Below, one piece after another: positions 1 to 8,312 of a stretch of 35,395 bases of DNA (positions within the stretch are counted from its first letter, which is position 1; each line of letters begins with the position of its first letter). The notes under the pieces are model-generated. The model worked only from the letters and a program-made list of their open reading frames with translations. It did not search any database and was not told the origin of the DNA. The translations under genes were made by a program, and so were the position numbers. Source of the DNA: Sulfurimonas sp. (lineage in GTDB: Bacteria > Campylobacterota > Campylobacteria > Campylobacterales > Sulfurimonadaceae); NCBI GenBank assembly GCA_016735225.1, contig JAERRX010000153.1:1-35395 (forward strand), given 5' to 3'.

Positions 1-1869
1 GATGATATTATATCTCTTGAACAGGGCTTAAAAGAGTATATTATCATTGATGGGCAACAAAGAATTACTACGACAATGTTGTTTTTAAAAGCTCTCTATG
101 ATTTGAGTCAAGATAAGTGGGAAAAAGAGGAGATACTTGAGCATTTTTTGATCAATAAAATCAGAGGTAGTCATAAACTAAAACTAAAACCAATTAAAAA
201 TGATAATGAAATTTTTGAAAAATTATTAAACAACAAAGAGATAGATAAAGTTCAAAATTCAAGAATTGTCATAAATTATACATTTTTTAAAAATCATATA
301 GAAAATTCTGATATAAGTATAAGTAAATATTTTCAAGCATTTAGAAGAATTTGGATTGTTTATATTGAGCTAGATAGGCAAAAAGATGATCCTCAACTTA
401 TCTTTGAAAGTATAAATTCAACAGGTTTAAGTCTTAGTCAGGCTGATTTAATTCGTAACTTTATTCTTATGGATAAAGAGTACAAGGAACAAAACTATCT
501 TTTTGAAGAGTATTGGTCAAAAATAGAAAAACTTTTAACTAGTACAAAAATATCATCTTTTATAAGAGATTATTTAACTATGAAAGAGAGCAAGATATCA
601 AAAGAGAGTGAAGTGTATATGAATTTTAAAAAATATTCACTTACATTAAATATGGCTATTGAAAACTTGCTAAAAGATTTGCTCTACTATGCAGATATTT
701 ATTCTAAATTATTATATTTGCATCATGAAAACAAAGAGATAAACGAGATACTTAAAGAGTTTAAAGATCTAAAGGTAACCGTCGCATTTCCATATCTGCT
801 TAATCTATTTAGTGATTTAAACCAACATATTATAGATGAAACTGTTTTGATTGAGTGTTTAAAACTGATTAGAGATTATATATTTAGAAGATTGGTTTGT
901 GAATACAACACAAATGCTCTCAATAAAGTTTTTCAATCACTACACAAAGATTTAATCTCTATAGAAAATTATAAAGATAATTATTATGAGTATTTAGCAA
1001 GTGTTTTGATAGAAAAAAAAGGGACTGCACTATTCCCTAAAGATGAAGAGTTTAAACAATATTTTACAACAAAAGATATCTATAAGTTTAAAAATAAAAA
1101 TTATCTTTTATACTCTTTAGAAAGTTTTGAGAATAAAGAGCTAGTTCCATTTGCTGATTTGACGATAGAGCATATTATGCCACAAAAATTAACTACAAAA
1201 TGGGAGATAGAATTAGGCAATAAATCTAATGAGGTTTATGAGAGGTATCTGCACAATATTGGCAACTTGACACTAAGTGGCTATAACTCAAACTTATCCA
1301 ATAAAAGCTTTAATGACAAAAAAGAGATAATCAAAACAAGTGGTGTTAAGTTAAATAAATATTTTCAAAGTGTTGATTGTTGGACTAAAGAGGAGATAGA
1401 AAAAAGAGCCTTGTTTTTGTATGAGAAGATAGCTTTAGATATCTGGAAATTTCCTACTGTTAACAAATCTTTATTTGTTAAGTCTGAAATGCAAGAATTT
1501 TATACTTTAAGTGATAGTGTTGAGGTGGCTGGTAAAAAACTTAAAAAAATAGATATACAAATAAATAATGAATTAGTTGTTATTGAAGAAAAAAGCTGGA
1601 TTGATAATTTTATAAAATTTAATAATTGCCTTTATGATTATGATACAACATTGTTTTTAAGTTTTTTAGAAGATGATGATTTTCAAGGAGATAAGCATAG
1701 AATTATTGCAAGTAAGGCAGAAAACTGTAGAAAATCAAGGAAACTCAATGACAATATAGATATTTATATAGAGAGTAACTTAGGTGCAAATTCGCTATTG
1801 AAATATATGAAATTAATTTCAGAAAAATATGGGCTAGAAGATGATGATGTTGTGTTTTATGTTAGTTAA
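1..1869 (+). CDS. DUF262/DUF1524 (GmrSD-like) restriction protein, 5' end outside window
   Basis: The reading frame is open from base 1, and residues before the track's ATG at 76 already form the DUF262 core motif (IIDGQQRITTT). The gene therefore starts upstream and the ATG at 76 is internal. A second DUF262 motif (FESINSTGLSLSQADLIRN) follows at about residue 110 of the track protein. The DUF1524 HNH-like motif (TIEHIMPQ) and NIGNLTLSGYNSNLS lie near residues 365-405. This domain pair is that of GmrS/GmrD-type nucleases, which use NTP hydrolysis in DUF262 and an HNH nuclease in DUF1524, often against modified phage DNA. The last ~140 residues form an extra C-terminal region I cannot name. 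It lies next to a DUF1016 fragment, as expected in a defence or mobile segment. The family call is firm; the substrate is unknown. Confidence 0.88.
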   Translation, partial: DDIISLEQGLKEYIIIDGQQRITTTMLFLKALYDLSQDKWEKEEILEHFLINKIRGSHKLKLKPIKNDNEIFEKLLNNKEIDKVQNSRIVINYTFFKNHIENSDISISKYFQAFRRIWIVYIELDRQKDDPQLIFESINSTGLSLSQADLIRNFILMDKEYKEQNYLFEEYWSKIEKLLTSTKISSFIRDYLTMKESKISKESEVYMNFKKYSLTLNMAIENLLKDLLYYADIYSKLLYLHHENKEINEILKEFKDLKVTVAFPYLLNLFSDLNQHIIDETVLIECLKLIRDYIFRRLVCEYNTNALNKVFQSLHKDLISIENYKDNYYEYLASVLIEKKGTALFPKDEEFKQYFTTKDIYKFKNKNYLLYSLESFENKELVPFADLTIEHIMPQKLTTKWEIELGNKSNEVYERYLHNIGNLTLSGYNSNLSNKSFNDKKEIIKTSGVKLNKYFQSVDCWTKEEIEKRALFLYEKIALDIWKFPTVNKSLFVKSEMQEFYTLSDSVEVAGKKLKKIDIQINNELVVIEEKSWIDNFIKFNNCLYDYDTTLFLSFLEDDDFQGDKHRIIASKAENCRKSRKLNDNIDIYIESNLGANSLLKYMKLISEKYGLEDDDVVFYVS

Positions 1870-1893
1870 ATAGGTATGAGACTAAGAAGCTAG

Positions 1894-2079
1894 ACAGAAC
1901 TGACTATAGCAAACAGATTATCAAAAGATTTGGAGCCTGTATATGGAAGTAGTTATTCATGCAGACAACTATATTTATTATTGCAGTTTTATAAAGAATT
2001 TTCAAATACGAACACACTGTGTTCGTATTTGAACTGGAATCAATATAATTTATTAATACGGCTTGATAATGTGCAGTGA
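1894..2079 (+). pseudogene. DUF1016 (YhcG-like) nuclease N-terminal remnant
   Basis: Bases 1894-2079 translate to about 61 residues beginning TELTIANRLSKDLEPVYG and ending NWNQYNLLIRLDN, followed by VQ and TGA. This matches the N-terminal domain of DUF1016/YhcG proteins (pattern LSKELxxxYGxGFSxxNLxxMxQFYxxFPxxxTLCSxLxWSHYxxLIRLxN). A TAG stop lies directly upstream in frame, and the C-terminal PD-(D/E)XK part is absent. It is a short relic that the ORF track misses. DUF1016 genes are commonly found near restriction-modification loci, in keeping with the DUF262/DUF1524 gene just upstream. A perfect 33-bp palindrome lies inside the relic. Confidence 0.75.
2001..2033. repeat. Perfect 33-bp palindrome (16-bp arms, 1-nt centre)
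   Basis: The arm TTCAAATACGAACACA is followed by a single C and then by its exact reverse complement. No T-tract follows, and the near-zero loop makes an intrinsic terminator unlikely. It lies inside the DUF1016 relic (codons for FSNTNTLCSYLN), so part of the symmetry may come from coding sequence. Sixteen exact pairs is nevertheless striking. Confidence 0.9.
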
Positions 2080-2132
2080 TGCAAATCTACATTAAATATA
2101 ACCAATAAAGAGATATAGAAGAGGATAATAAA

Positions 2133-2684
2133 ATGGATGATGAACTTAAGTTAAATATAATAACTATTATCAAAAAAGAGCAGTTGAATGTTGTAGAGAT
2201 TTTGGGAGATAGCTACACTGCAAGAAGCAGATATTTGGACTATGAGAGTGAACTGTCTCAAGCTGATAAAGATACAAAAATAGTTATACGAAAGATAGAA
2301 AAGATGTCGCATCATTTCTCAAAAACTGTCGATACAAAAGAGGAGATGCTAAAACTCTTTACAGATTTTTTTCAAGAGATAAACCCACATATGGAAAAGA
2401 TAAAGCAAAAGTATAGGGATTTTAAGAGAGATAAACCTACTCAAAACTCTCTGTTTCCTAATCATATAAGTATCTTAATAATACAAAAGATTTTGCAAGA
2501 TTATATAAGCTTTCTTATTAAACTTGAGGGTGGAGTTTTAGGGATTTACGATAAGGAAGTGATATATATGGTAGATGTAGAGGAGCAGATAGAGATTATT
2601 GATTTTGTGCAAAACAACACTAACCAGTCGATATTTATGCCTCTATTGTTGTCGTTTGGTATTGGATATCTAGTGGGATCTTAA
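2133..2684 (+). CDS. Hypothetical protein, 183 aa
   Basis: I do not recognise this protein. The ATG follows a purine-rich site (AGAAGAGGATAATAAA). The sequence is charged and probably mostly helical in its first 130 residues (for example EKIKQKYRDFKRDK). It ends in a hydrophobic stretch (IFMPLLLSFGIGYLVG) that could be a C-terminal membrane anchor. There is no signal peptide and no catalytic motif that I can name. It follows the DUF1016 relic in the accessory segment and may belong to the same imported block. That it is a real gene is supported by the start site, length and codon pattern; its function is open. Confidence 0.6.
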   Translation: MDDELKLNIITIIKKEQLNVVEILGDSYTARSRYLDYESELSQADKDTKIVIRKIEKMSHHFSKTVDTKEEMLKLFTDFFQEINPHMEKIKQKYRDFKRDKPTQNSLFPNHISILIIQKILQDYISFLIKLEGGVLGIYDKEVIYMVDVEEQIEIIDFVQNNTNQSIFMPLLLSFGIGYLVGS

Positions 2685-2792
2685 ACGGATCTTTTCTAGC
2701 ATCTTATGTTTTCTATATGTTGCTATATTTATCAAACAAATCACACTTTTTTGACACTTTTTTTACAGATAATAACCTTAACAATTTAACAA

Positions 2793-3248
2793 ATGGATCA
2801 ACAAATGACAAATAACAAAACTATACTTTCTTCAGTACTCCTAGTTTCAGTTCTTACACTCTCATCAGTAACCTTAACACCTCTAACAGCAAGTACCGAA
2901 ATTAAAGTCAAATCAATAACAAGCTCAATAGCTACAAACCTACAAAATAGAGGAATTAACAAAGATGCCTCTTGGAAGATTGCACAAACATTTTTAACTA
3001 TAGATGAAGAACTTTTTTCTCTTATGCTTCAAAACTTAAGTAGTAGTTCGCTTAAGCTCAACAAAGACAAAACACTGCACTATCTATCTACTCAAGCTTT
3101 AATGAACAAAGAGGTCGATCTTGGTTCTTATACCTATCTTGTAGGTATGGCTCAGAGCATCAAAGGAACTTACCTAAGCAAAGATGACTTAAAAAGCCTT
3201 AGTATTATCGCTCAAAAAAACTCTTTTTATCTAAATAGCTGCCTTTAA
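2793..3248 (+). CDS. Small secreted protein of unknown function
   Basis: The product is 151 aa from the ATG at 2793, or 146 aa from the internal ATG at 2808, which gives a more typical signal peptide (MTNNKTILSSVLLVSVLTLSS..LTAS). A hydrophobic core followed by small residues supports export by Sec. The mature part is Ser/Leu/Lys-rich, helical in appearance and ends in Cys-Leu; I recognise no family. Its stop overlaps the ackA stop on the other strand by 4 bases (convergent ends). No good Shine-Dalgarno site precedes either ATG, so the start is uncertain. Confidence 0.6.
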   Translation: MDQQMTNNKTILSSVLLVSVLTLSSVTLTPLTASTEIKVKSITSSIATNLQNRGINKDASWKIAQTFLTIDEELFSLMLQNLSSSSLKLNKDKTLHYLSTQALMNKEVDLGSYTYLVGMAQSIKGTYLSKDDLKSLSIIAQKNSFYLNSCL

Positions 3249-4270
3249 AAGTTTACACACTCTCTAGCTATCTCTAACTCCTCATCTGTTTTTATCACTA
3301 AAACTGGGATGTTAGGAGCTAAGTCATTTGCCATTACACACTCTCGGATATAGGAAGAATTTTCACCGATGCCACCACTAAAGATGATAGCATCTACTCT
3401 TTGTAGTAGAGTTGTATATGCACCTATATACTTTCTTATTCTTCTTGTCATCATACTTAAGGCAAGTTTATCTTTCTCGCTGTTGGCTTCTACTATCTTT
3501 CTAACATCACTTTTAGAGCAGATGCCCTTTAGTCCTGACTTGGTGTTTAACATATCTTCAACCTCATCAAGACTAAAACCTAGAGTTCTTTGAAGATGTA
3601 TGATGATAGCAGGGTCGATATCGCCACTTCTACTGCCCATAACTAAACCTTCTAGTGGTGTAAAACCCATAGAAGTATCTATACTTTTTCCATTTTTTAT
3701 AGCACATATACTTGCACCATTACCTAGATGCAAGCTGATGATATTTAGCTCTGAGGTTTTTTTCTTTAGTATTTTAGCACTCTCTTTTAAAAGGTATGAG
3801 TGAGATGTTCCATGAAAACCGTATCTTCTTATCTTGTATTTATCATACATTTCATAAGGCAAGGCATACAAAAAAGCCTCTTTTGGCATAGTAGAGTGAA
3901 AAGCTGTGTCAAATACCGCAACTTGTTTTATATGTGGAGCTATTTTTTGACAAACCTCTATACCATCTAAATTTGCCATATTGTGCAGAGGAGCTAGGGG
4001 TATTAGCTCTCTTATCATCTGGGTCACTTCATACGTTATAACTACACTTTTACTAAACTTCTCTCCACCATGAACAACTCTATGCCCTATCATATCTAAA
4101 GAGTTAAACTCTATGTTTTTTTGTTCTAGTTTTAAGATGATTTCTTTTAGAGCTTCGTGATGGTTTTTTATCTCTTGTGCTATTATATCTACTATGACCT
4201 TTTCGCTACTCGTGTCAAATATTTTAAACTTTATAGAGGAGCTTCCTGAGTTTATTACAGCTATATTCAT
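3245..4270 (-). CDS. ackA: Acetate kinase, compact form
   Basis: Acetate kinase makes acetate and ATP from acetyl phosphate and ADP, the second step of the Pta-AckA pathway, or runs in reverse for acetate uptake. Family motifs are clear: MNIAVINSGSSSIKF (phosphate site), HRVVHGG, FDTAFHSTMP, RRYGFHGTSH, LHLGNGASICAI, MGFTPLEGLVMGSRSGDIDPAI and FSGGIGENSSYIRE. The track ORF starts 20 residues too early. The true ATG at 4270 overlaps the pta stop as ATGA, which implies translational coupling. At 341 aa it is about 55-60 residues shorter than usual. The shortfall lies in the N-terminal lobe after the first motif and in the segment between GIGENS and the terminal VLVIKTDEELEIAR. Catalytic motifs are kept, so it is probably active. 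Confidence 0.95.
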   Translation of the reverse strand: MNIAVINSGSSSIKFKIFDTSSEKVIVDIIAQEIKNHHEALKEIILKLEQKNIEFNSLDMIGHRVVHGGEKFSKSVVITYEVTQMIRELIPLAPLHNMANLDGIEVCQKIAPHIKQVAVFDTAFHSTMPKEAFLYALPYEMYDKYKIRRYGFHGTSHSYLLKESAKILKKKTSELNIISLHLGNGASICAIKNGKSIDTSMGFTPLEGLVMGSRSGDIDPAIIIHLQRTLGFSLDEVEDMLNTKSGLKGICSKSDVRKIVEANSEKDKLALSMMTRRIRKYIGAYTTLLQRVDAIIFSGGIGENSSYIRECVMANDLAPNIPVLVIKTDEELEIARECVNF

Positions 4271-6348
4271 TGTTTTTGTGCCTGTATCGCCGTGATGGCA
4301 ACTGTATTTACTATATCTTCCACACTGCATCCTCTACTTAGATCATTTATGGGCTTGTTTAGTCCTTGAAGTATGGGACCGATGGCAACAGCATCACTTG
4401 AACGCTCAACCGCTTTATATGTGTTGTTTCCTGTGTTTAAGTCAGGAAATATCAAAACATTTGCCTTTCCAGCTACTTTTGAGTTTGGAAGTTTTGAAGA
4501 GGCTACTTTTTTATTTACAGCAGCATCGTATTGTATAGGTCCCTCTATAGGAATATTTGGGTTTTTTTGTTTAAATATCTGAGTAGCCTTTCTCACTTTA
4601 TCTACATCTTTGCCATGTCCGCTATCTCCTGTTGAGTAAGACAACATCGCAACCTTTACATCAAGCCCAAAAGCCTCTGCCGTGTCTGAACATGAAAGAG
4701 CGATCTGTGCTAACTCATCGGCATCTGGGTCTTGGTTTACAGCACAATCTCCATAGACTAAAACCTTTGTTTTTAGGCACATAAAAAACAGACTTGATAC
4801 TATGCTAATGTTTGGCAAGGTTTTGATTATCTGTAGGGCTGGTCTTATGGTTTCTCCAGTTGAGTGAACCGCTCCACTTACCATCCCATCTGCATATCCA
4901 AGCTCAACCATCATAGTTGCAAAATAGTTCACATGTTGCATAGCATCTAGTGCTGCTTTTTTACTCAAACCCTTATCTTTTCTTCGCTCATAAAACTCAT
5001 CTGCGAAAACTTGCATCAACTCAGAGTCCAAATAGTTTATAACAGTAGCCTCGCTTAGGTCTAAACCTAACCTCAAATAGCTCTCTTTTAACTCCTCTTC
5101 ATCTCCTAAAAGGATAACCTCTCCAAGCCCTCTTCGCAAAATAATCTCCGCTGCTCTTAATACTCTCTCATCTTTACTCTCTGGTAAAACAATGCGTTTT
5201 TTATGTAGTCTTGCTAACTCAAAAAGTTTATACTCAAACATCATCGGTGTCATAGTATCACTTGAAGCACAAACTATACCCTTTTCTATAGCTTTTATAT
5301 CTACATTTTGATGAAAAAGACCGAGAATTAAGGCTATCTTTCTCTCACTTGTTACCCTTAGTTTGGCATCTATTTTTGATATATTTTTTGCACTTTTGTA
5401 TGTGTCGGTAGAAACAGACAATATAGGAATGTTAAAATCATCAAGCCCATCTATAAGATTTTGGATATTCTTACCCATCTCTATATCGTGAGTCAAAACA
5501 ATAGCACTAATATTTGGGTAGTTTTTGGAATAAAGAGCAACTATAAGACCGAGTATGATGTCAGAGCGGTCTGATGGAACTACGACTAGATCGTCTTCTT
5601 CTAGCTGTGACAAAAAGTTATCTACACTTAGTGCGGCTACTTTTACTTTTTTTATGATTCTTGTATGATCTTTTTCTCCAAAAACAATACTCTTAGCATC
5701 TAGGCTCTCTACAACATCTTGAACTGTCAATCTTCCTAGCTCTTCCATCTCTTTAAAAAGATATACTTTTTTAGAATGCTTTTTTAGCTTTTTTTCTAGC
5801 TCCATATAGCTTTGCTCATCGATTCTATTTACAAAGGTTGCAAAGCTAGAACAAGCATCCTTGCTGATATTTTCACTCTCCATAAGCACATCTTCATATA
5901 CTTCTCTAGGTGTTCTATCTTTAGCATTTACTATATTTATAAGAGGTGAGCCAAAGTTTTGAGCTATCTTTATGTTTAGGTCATAGTTTATTGTTTTACT
6001 TAAAAATGAACGCCTAATACCTTCACATAAAACAAAATCATAGTTTTTTTCTAACTTTTTAAACTTTGTTATTAGTTCATTTATAAGCTCGTTATACCTG
6101 TTAGATGCTAACATCATCTCAACATATTCTATATCTAAACCATAACTATCTTCATGGTTCATATCGAGATCATATCTTTTTAAAATAAAGTCGATATCTC
6201 CATCTAGCTTTGACTTAGAATAGACAATAGGTCTAAAAAAAGCGACTTTATGGAGATTTCTTTTCAAAATCTCCATCATTCCCATAGATACAAAAAGTGT
6301 TCCTGCCCCTTTTTCTTGAGCAGATATATAAAGTGATTTAATATTCAT
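4267..6348 (-). CDS. pta: Phosphate acetyltransferase, long three-domain form
   Basis: Pta converts acetyl-CoA and phosphate to acetyl phosphate and CoA in the cytoplasm. The 693-aa protein has the long architecture: an N-terminal BioD/CobQ-like P-loop domain (MNIKSLYISAQEKGAGT), a central DRTGG-type domain (about 210-330), and the catalytic PTA domain (about 370-690). The last contains KRIVLPESKDERVLRAAEI, DGMVSGAVHSTGETIRPALQIIKT and FPDLNTGNNTYKAVERSSDAVAIGPILQGLNKP. It is first in a minus-strand operon with ackA, with a 4-base overlap. The gene starts close to the divergent SEC-C gene, so their promoters share the 40-bp gap. Nothing is odd in its motifs. Confidence 0.96.
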   Translation of the reverse strand: MNIKSLYISAQEKGAGTLFVSMGMMEILKRNLHKVAFFRPIVYSKSKLDGDIDFILKRYDLDMNHEDSYGLDIEYVEMMLASNRYNELINELITKFKKLEKNYDFVLCEGIRRSFLSKTINYDLNIKIAQNFGSPLINIVNAKDRTPREVYEDVLMESENISKDACSSFATFVNRIDEQSYMELEKKLKKHSKKVYLFKEMEELGRLTVQDVVESLDAKSIVFGEKDHTRIIKKVKVAALSVDNFLSQLEEDDLVVVPSDRSDIILGLIVALYSKNYPNISAIVLTHDIEMGKNIQNLIDGLDDFNIPILSVSTDTYKSAKNISKIDAKLRVTSERKIALILGLFHQNVDIKAIEKGIVCASSDTMTPMMFEYKLFELARLHKKRIVLPESKDERVLRAAEIILRRGLGEVILLGDEEELKESYLRLGLDLSEATVINYLDSELMQVFADEFYERRKDKGLSKKAALDAMQHVNYFATMMVELGYADGMVSGAVHSTGETIRPALQIIKTLPNISIVSSLFFMCLKTKVLVYGDCAVNQDPDADELAQIALSCSDTAEAFGLDVKVAMLSYSTGDSGHGKDVDKVRKATQIFKQKNPNIPIEGPIQYDAAVNKKVASSKLPNSKVAGKANVLIFPDLNTGNNTYKAVERSSDAVAIGPILQGLNKPINDLSRGCSVEDIVNTVAITAIQAQKQ

Positions 6349-6361
6349 AACTTTATTTTAG

Positions 6362-6367
6362 TATAAT
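6362..6367 (+). promoter_or_regulatory. -10 box (TATAAT) for the SEC-C protein gene
   Basis: An exact TATAAT lies 20 bases before the ATG at 6388, in the short gap between divergent pta and this gene. The -35 region would fall inside the pta start, and no consensus -35 is seen. That is usual in this lineage. Confidence 0.5.
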
Positions 6368-6387
6368 TTTTTAAAAAAAGAGATTTA

Positions 6388-6747
6388 ATGTGTAAAATTA
6401 CTTTATCACCGAAAGAACTTATGAAGAGTAGATATGAGGCTTTTCTCAGAGAAGACTGGGACTACATAGAAAAAACATCACTTTATCAAAAGGCAAAAGA
6501 TCTAAAAGATATGGCATCTATAGAGTGGGTAAACTTAGAAATATTAGACTTTTATGATGATATAGTTGAGTTTAAGGCTTACTACAAAGAAGATGCTAGT
6601 ATGAAAGTTTTACATGAAAAAAGTAGTTTTGTAAAGATAGATAAAGAGTGGAAGTATAAAGATGGAGAGATATTTAACTCCAAAATTCACAGAAACCAAA
6701 GCTGTCCTTGCGGAAGTACAAAAAAATTTAAAAAGTGCTGTTATTGA
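6388..6747 (+). CDS. SEC-C motif protein (YchJ-like)
   Basis: This 119-aa protein ends in a textbook SEC-C zinc-binding motif, CPCGSTKKFKKCC, as in the tails of SecA and YchJ/UPF0225 proteins. The body (LMKSRYEAFLREDWDYIEKTS ... HEKSSFVKIDKEWKYKDGEI) resembles the NTF2-like core of YchJ. The usual N-terminal SEC-C copy of full YchJ is missing, because the protein begins almost directly with the SRYEAF segment. The role is unknown; SEC-C motifs bind zinc and often contact ribosomes or SecB. It is transcribed away from pta, with its own -10 box. Confidence 0.8.
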   Translation: MCKITLSPKELMKSRYEAFLREDWDYIEKTSLYQKAKDLKDMASIEWVNLEILDFYDDIVEFKAYYKEDASMKVLHEKSSFVKIDKEWKYKDGEIFNSKIHRNQSCPCGSTKKFKKCCY

Positions 6748-6801
6748 TATTTAATAGACTTTAGTATATGCTTATACAAAAATTATACAAGGATTGTTCA
6801 G

Positions 6802-7785
6802 ATGAGTAATAAAGCATTTGTTGTTAATAAGCTTGAAGATAAGTTTACTTCAGGAGTTATGGAGTTAGATATTCCCACTATTGAAGATAAAGAGGTACTT
6901 ATAAAAGTCAGCTATTCAAGTGTAAACTTTAAAGATGCACTTAGCTCCATAGGTAACCCTGGAGTTACAAGAAAATTTCCTCATGTTACAGGTATAGATG
7001 CTGTTGGAACTATAGAACAAAGTAACTCTAAGCACTTTAGTAAAGGCGATGAAGTTTTAGTAACTGGGTATGATATGGGAATGAATAGCGATGGAGGACA
7101 TCAAGAGTATCTCAAAGTTCCAGAGGCTTGGGTGCTTAAAAAACCAACTTCTATATCAGATAAAGATATTATGATATATGGAACAGCTGGTTTAACTGCT
7201 GGACTTAGTGTCAATGAGCTACTAGCAAATGGCATAGATGCAAACTCTGGAGAGATCTTAGTAACTGGTGCTACTGGTGGTGTTGGTTCTATTGCTATCT
7301 CTATATTGAGCAAACTTGGGTTTAAAGTAGTTGCTATTAGTGGCAAAGAAGATAAGATCGACTTTCTTCAAGAGCTTGGTGCATCTGAGGTTATCTTAAG
7401 AAAAGATTTTGATATTGAGAACAAAAAACCGATGATGAAGACAAGGTTTGCAGGTTTAGTAGATACAGTAGGTGGCAATATCTTAGCCGAAGCACTAAAA
7501 ACTCTAAACTACGATGGAGTTGCAACTTGTTGTGGCTTAAGCTCATCTTTTAGCCTAAACACAAATGTTTTCCCCTTCATACTAAGAGGCATAAGACTTA
7601 TCGGTATAGACTCTGTCGAGTGTAAGATAGAAAAAAAACTAGCAGTATGGGAAAAGTTTGAAGATGAGTTTAAGATAGACACACTACAAAACATTACAAA
7701 CGAGATCTCCCTATACGACCTACCTCAAGCTTTTGAAGCCCTACTAGATGCTAAGGCTACTGGAAGATATGTGGTAAAAATATAA
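6802..7785 (+). CDS. YhdH/AcuI-type NADPH-dependent MDR reductase
   Basis: This 327-aa medium-chain dehydrogenase/reductase belongs to the YhdH/YhfP quinone oxidoreductase group, whose characterised members (AcuI) reduce acryloyl-CoA with NADPH. Visible signs are the catalytic-domain segment YSSVNFKDALSSIGNPGVTRKFPHVTGIDAVGTI, the nucleotide-binding turn VTGATGGVGSIAISIL, and the C-terminal ALLDAKATGRYVVKI. No zinc-ligand set is present, as expected for this subgroup. It stands alone, converging on a GNAT gene with a hairpin between them. The exact substrate cannot be read from sequence. Confidence 0.88.
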   Translation: MSNKAFVVNKLEDKFTSGVMELDIPTIEDKEVLIKVSYSSVNFKDALSSIGNPGVTRKFPHVTGIDAVGTIEQSNSKHFSKGDEVLVTGYDMGMNSDGGHQEYLKVPEAWVLKKPTSISDKDIMIYGTAGLTAGLSVNELLANGIDANSGEILVTGATGGVGSIAISILSKLGFKVVAISGKEDKIDFLQELGASEVILRKDFDIENKKPMMKTRFAGLVDTVGGNILAEALKTLNYDGVATCCGLSSSFSLNTNVFPFILRGIRLIGIDSVECKIEKKLAVWEKFEDEFKIDTLQNITNEISLYDLPQAFEALLDAKATGRYVVKI

Positions 7786-7810
7786 AAGAAGTTCTCCCTA
7801 CACTTCTTTT
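7784..7810. terminator. Bidirectional hairpin between convergent genes
   Basis: AAAAGAAGT and ACTTCTTTT form a 9-bp stem with a 9-base loop between the convergent reductase and GNAT genes. On the plus strand the stem's 3' arm ends in TTTT. On the minus strand TTTT closes the arm and an AT-rich run follows. It overlaps both stop codons, which fits a shared terminator, though the stem is A/T-rich. Confidence 0.45.
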
Positions 7811-8214
7811 AAAAAAACAATGCTTTTTTTCTTAAAAGCATTGTTTTCATAAAAAATATGTGCATCTTCTTTTTGAAGGTCTGAAGATAGCACTATATTT
7901 TCACACATAGATGTTTTTGCAAAATCGTCTAAATATTTTAACATCTCTTTTGCATAGCCTTTGTTTCTATGCTTTTCATCAGTAACTAGATCATAAACAA
8001 ATAGATGCCGTTTGTGATAAAGGTTTGTTATGATAGAAACACCTGCATAACTCATAAGCTCGCCTCGCTCTAAAACGCCAAACATCTTATAGTTGATATG
8101 TCGCATCTCATATATAAGGTCTTCAAACTCTTTATATGAAAGCTCAACTCTCAACTGTTTTACAAGATCGTAAACTGGATATAACTCTTTTAAACTCATC
8201 TCTCTTATTTGCAT
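7798..8214 (-). CDS. GNAT family N-acetyltransferase
   Basis: A 138-aa single-domain acetyltransferase. The acetyl-CoA-binding motif A is present as YDLVTDEKHRNKGYAKEML (R/Q-x-x-G-x-G/A form), followed by ENIVLSSDLQKEDAHIFYENNAFKKKSIVF, the usual GNAT C-terminal strand-helix with an FYE..F element. The substrate cannot be told. The start at 8214 has no clear Shine-Dalgarno site; the ATG six codons later (MSLKEL) is an alternative. It is divergent from the ABC-F gene. Confidence 0.82.
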   Translation of the reverse strand: MQIREMSLKELYPVYDLVKQLRVELSYKEFEDLIYEMRHINYKMFGVLERGELMSYAGVSIITNLYHKRHLFVYDLVTDEKHRNKGYAKEMLKYLDDFAKTSMCENIVLSSDLQKEDAHIFYENNAFKKKSIVFLKEV

Positions 8215-8279
8215 ATTGATATTTTACATAAAACTAAATTACAATATAATAAATAATGCTTTTTTAAACAACTCTTAGC

Positions 8280-8285
8280 TATAAT
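8280..8285 (+). promoter_or_regulatory. -10 box (TATAAT) for the ABC-F operon
   Basis: TATAAT lies 28 bases before the ABC-F ATG, and an AAGAGAAAC Shine-Dalgarno site follows. A second AATATAATAAATAAT stretch upstream may hold an alternative promoter. Confidence 0.45.
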
Positions 8286-8312
8286 CGCAAAAATTTCACA
8301 AGAGAAACAATC

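Noticed and set aside
2001-2033. Palindrome as an intrinsic terminator
   Set aside because: There is no room for a loop and no T-tract on either side, and it lies within a coding relic.
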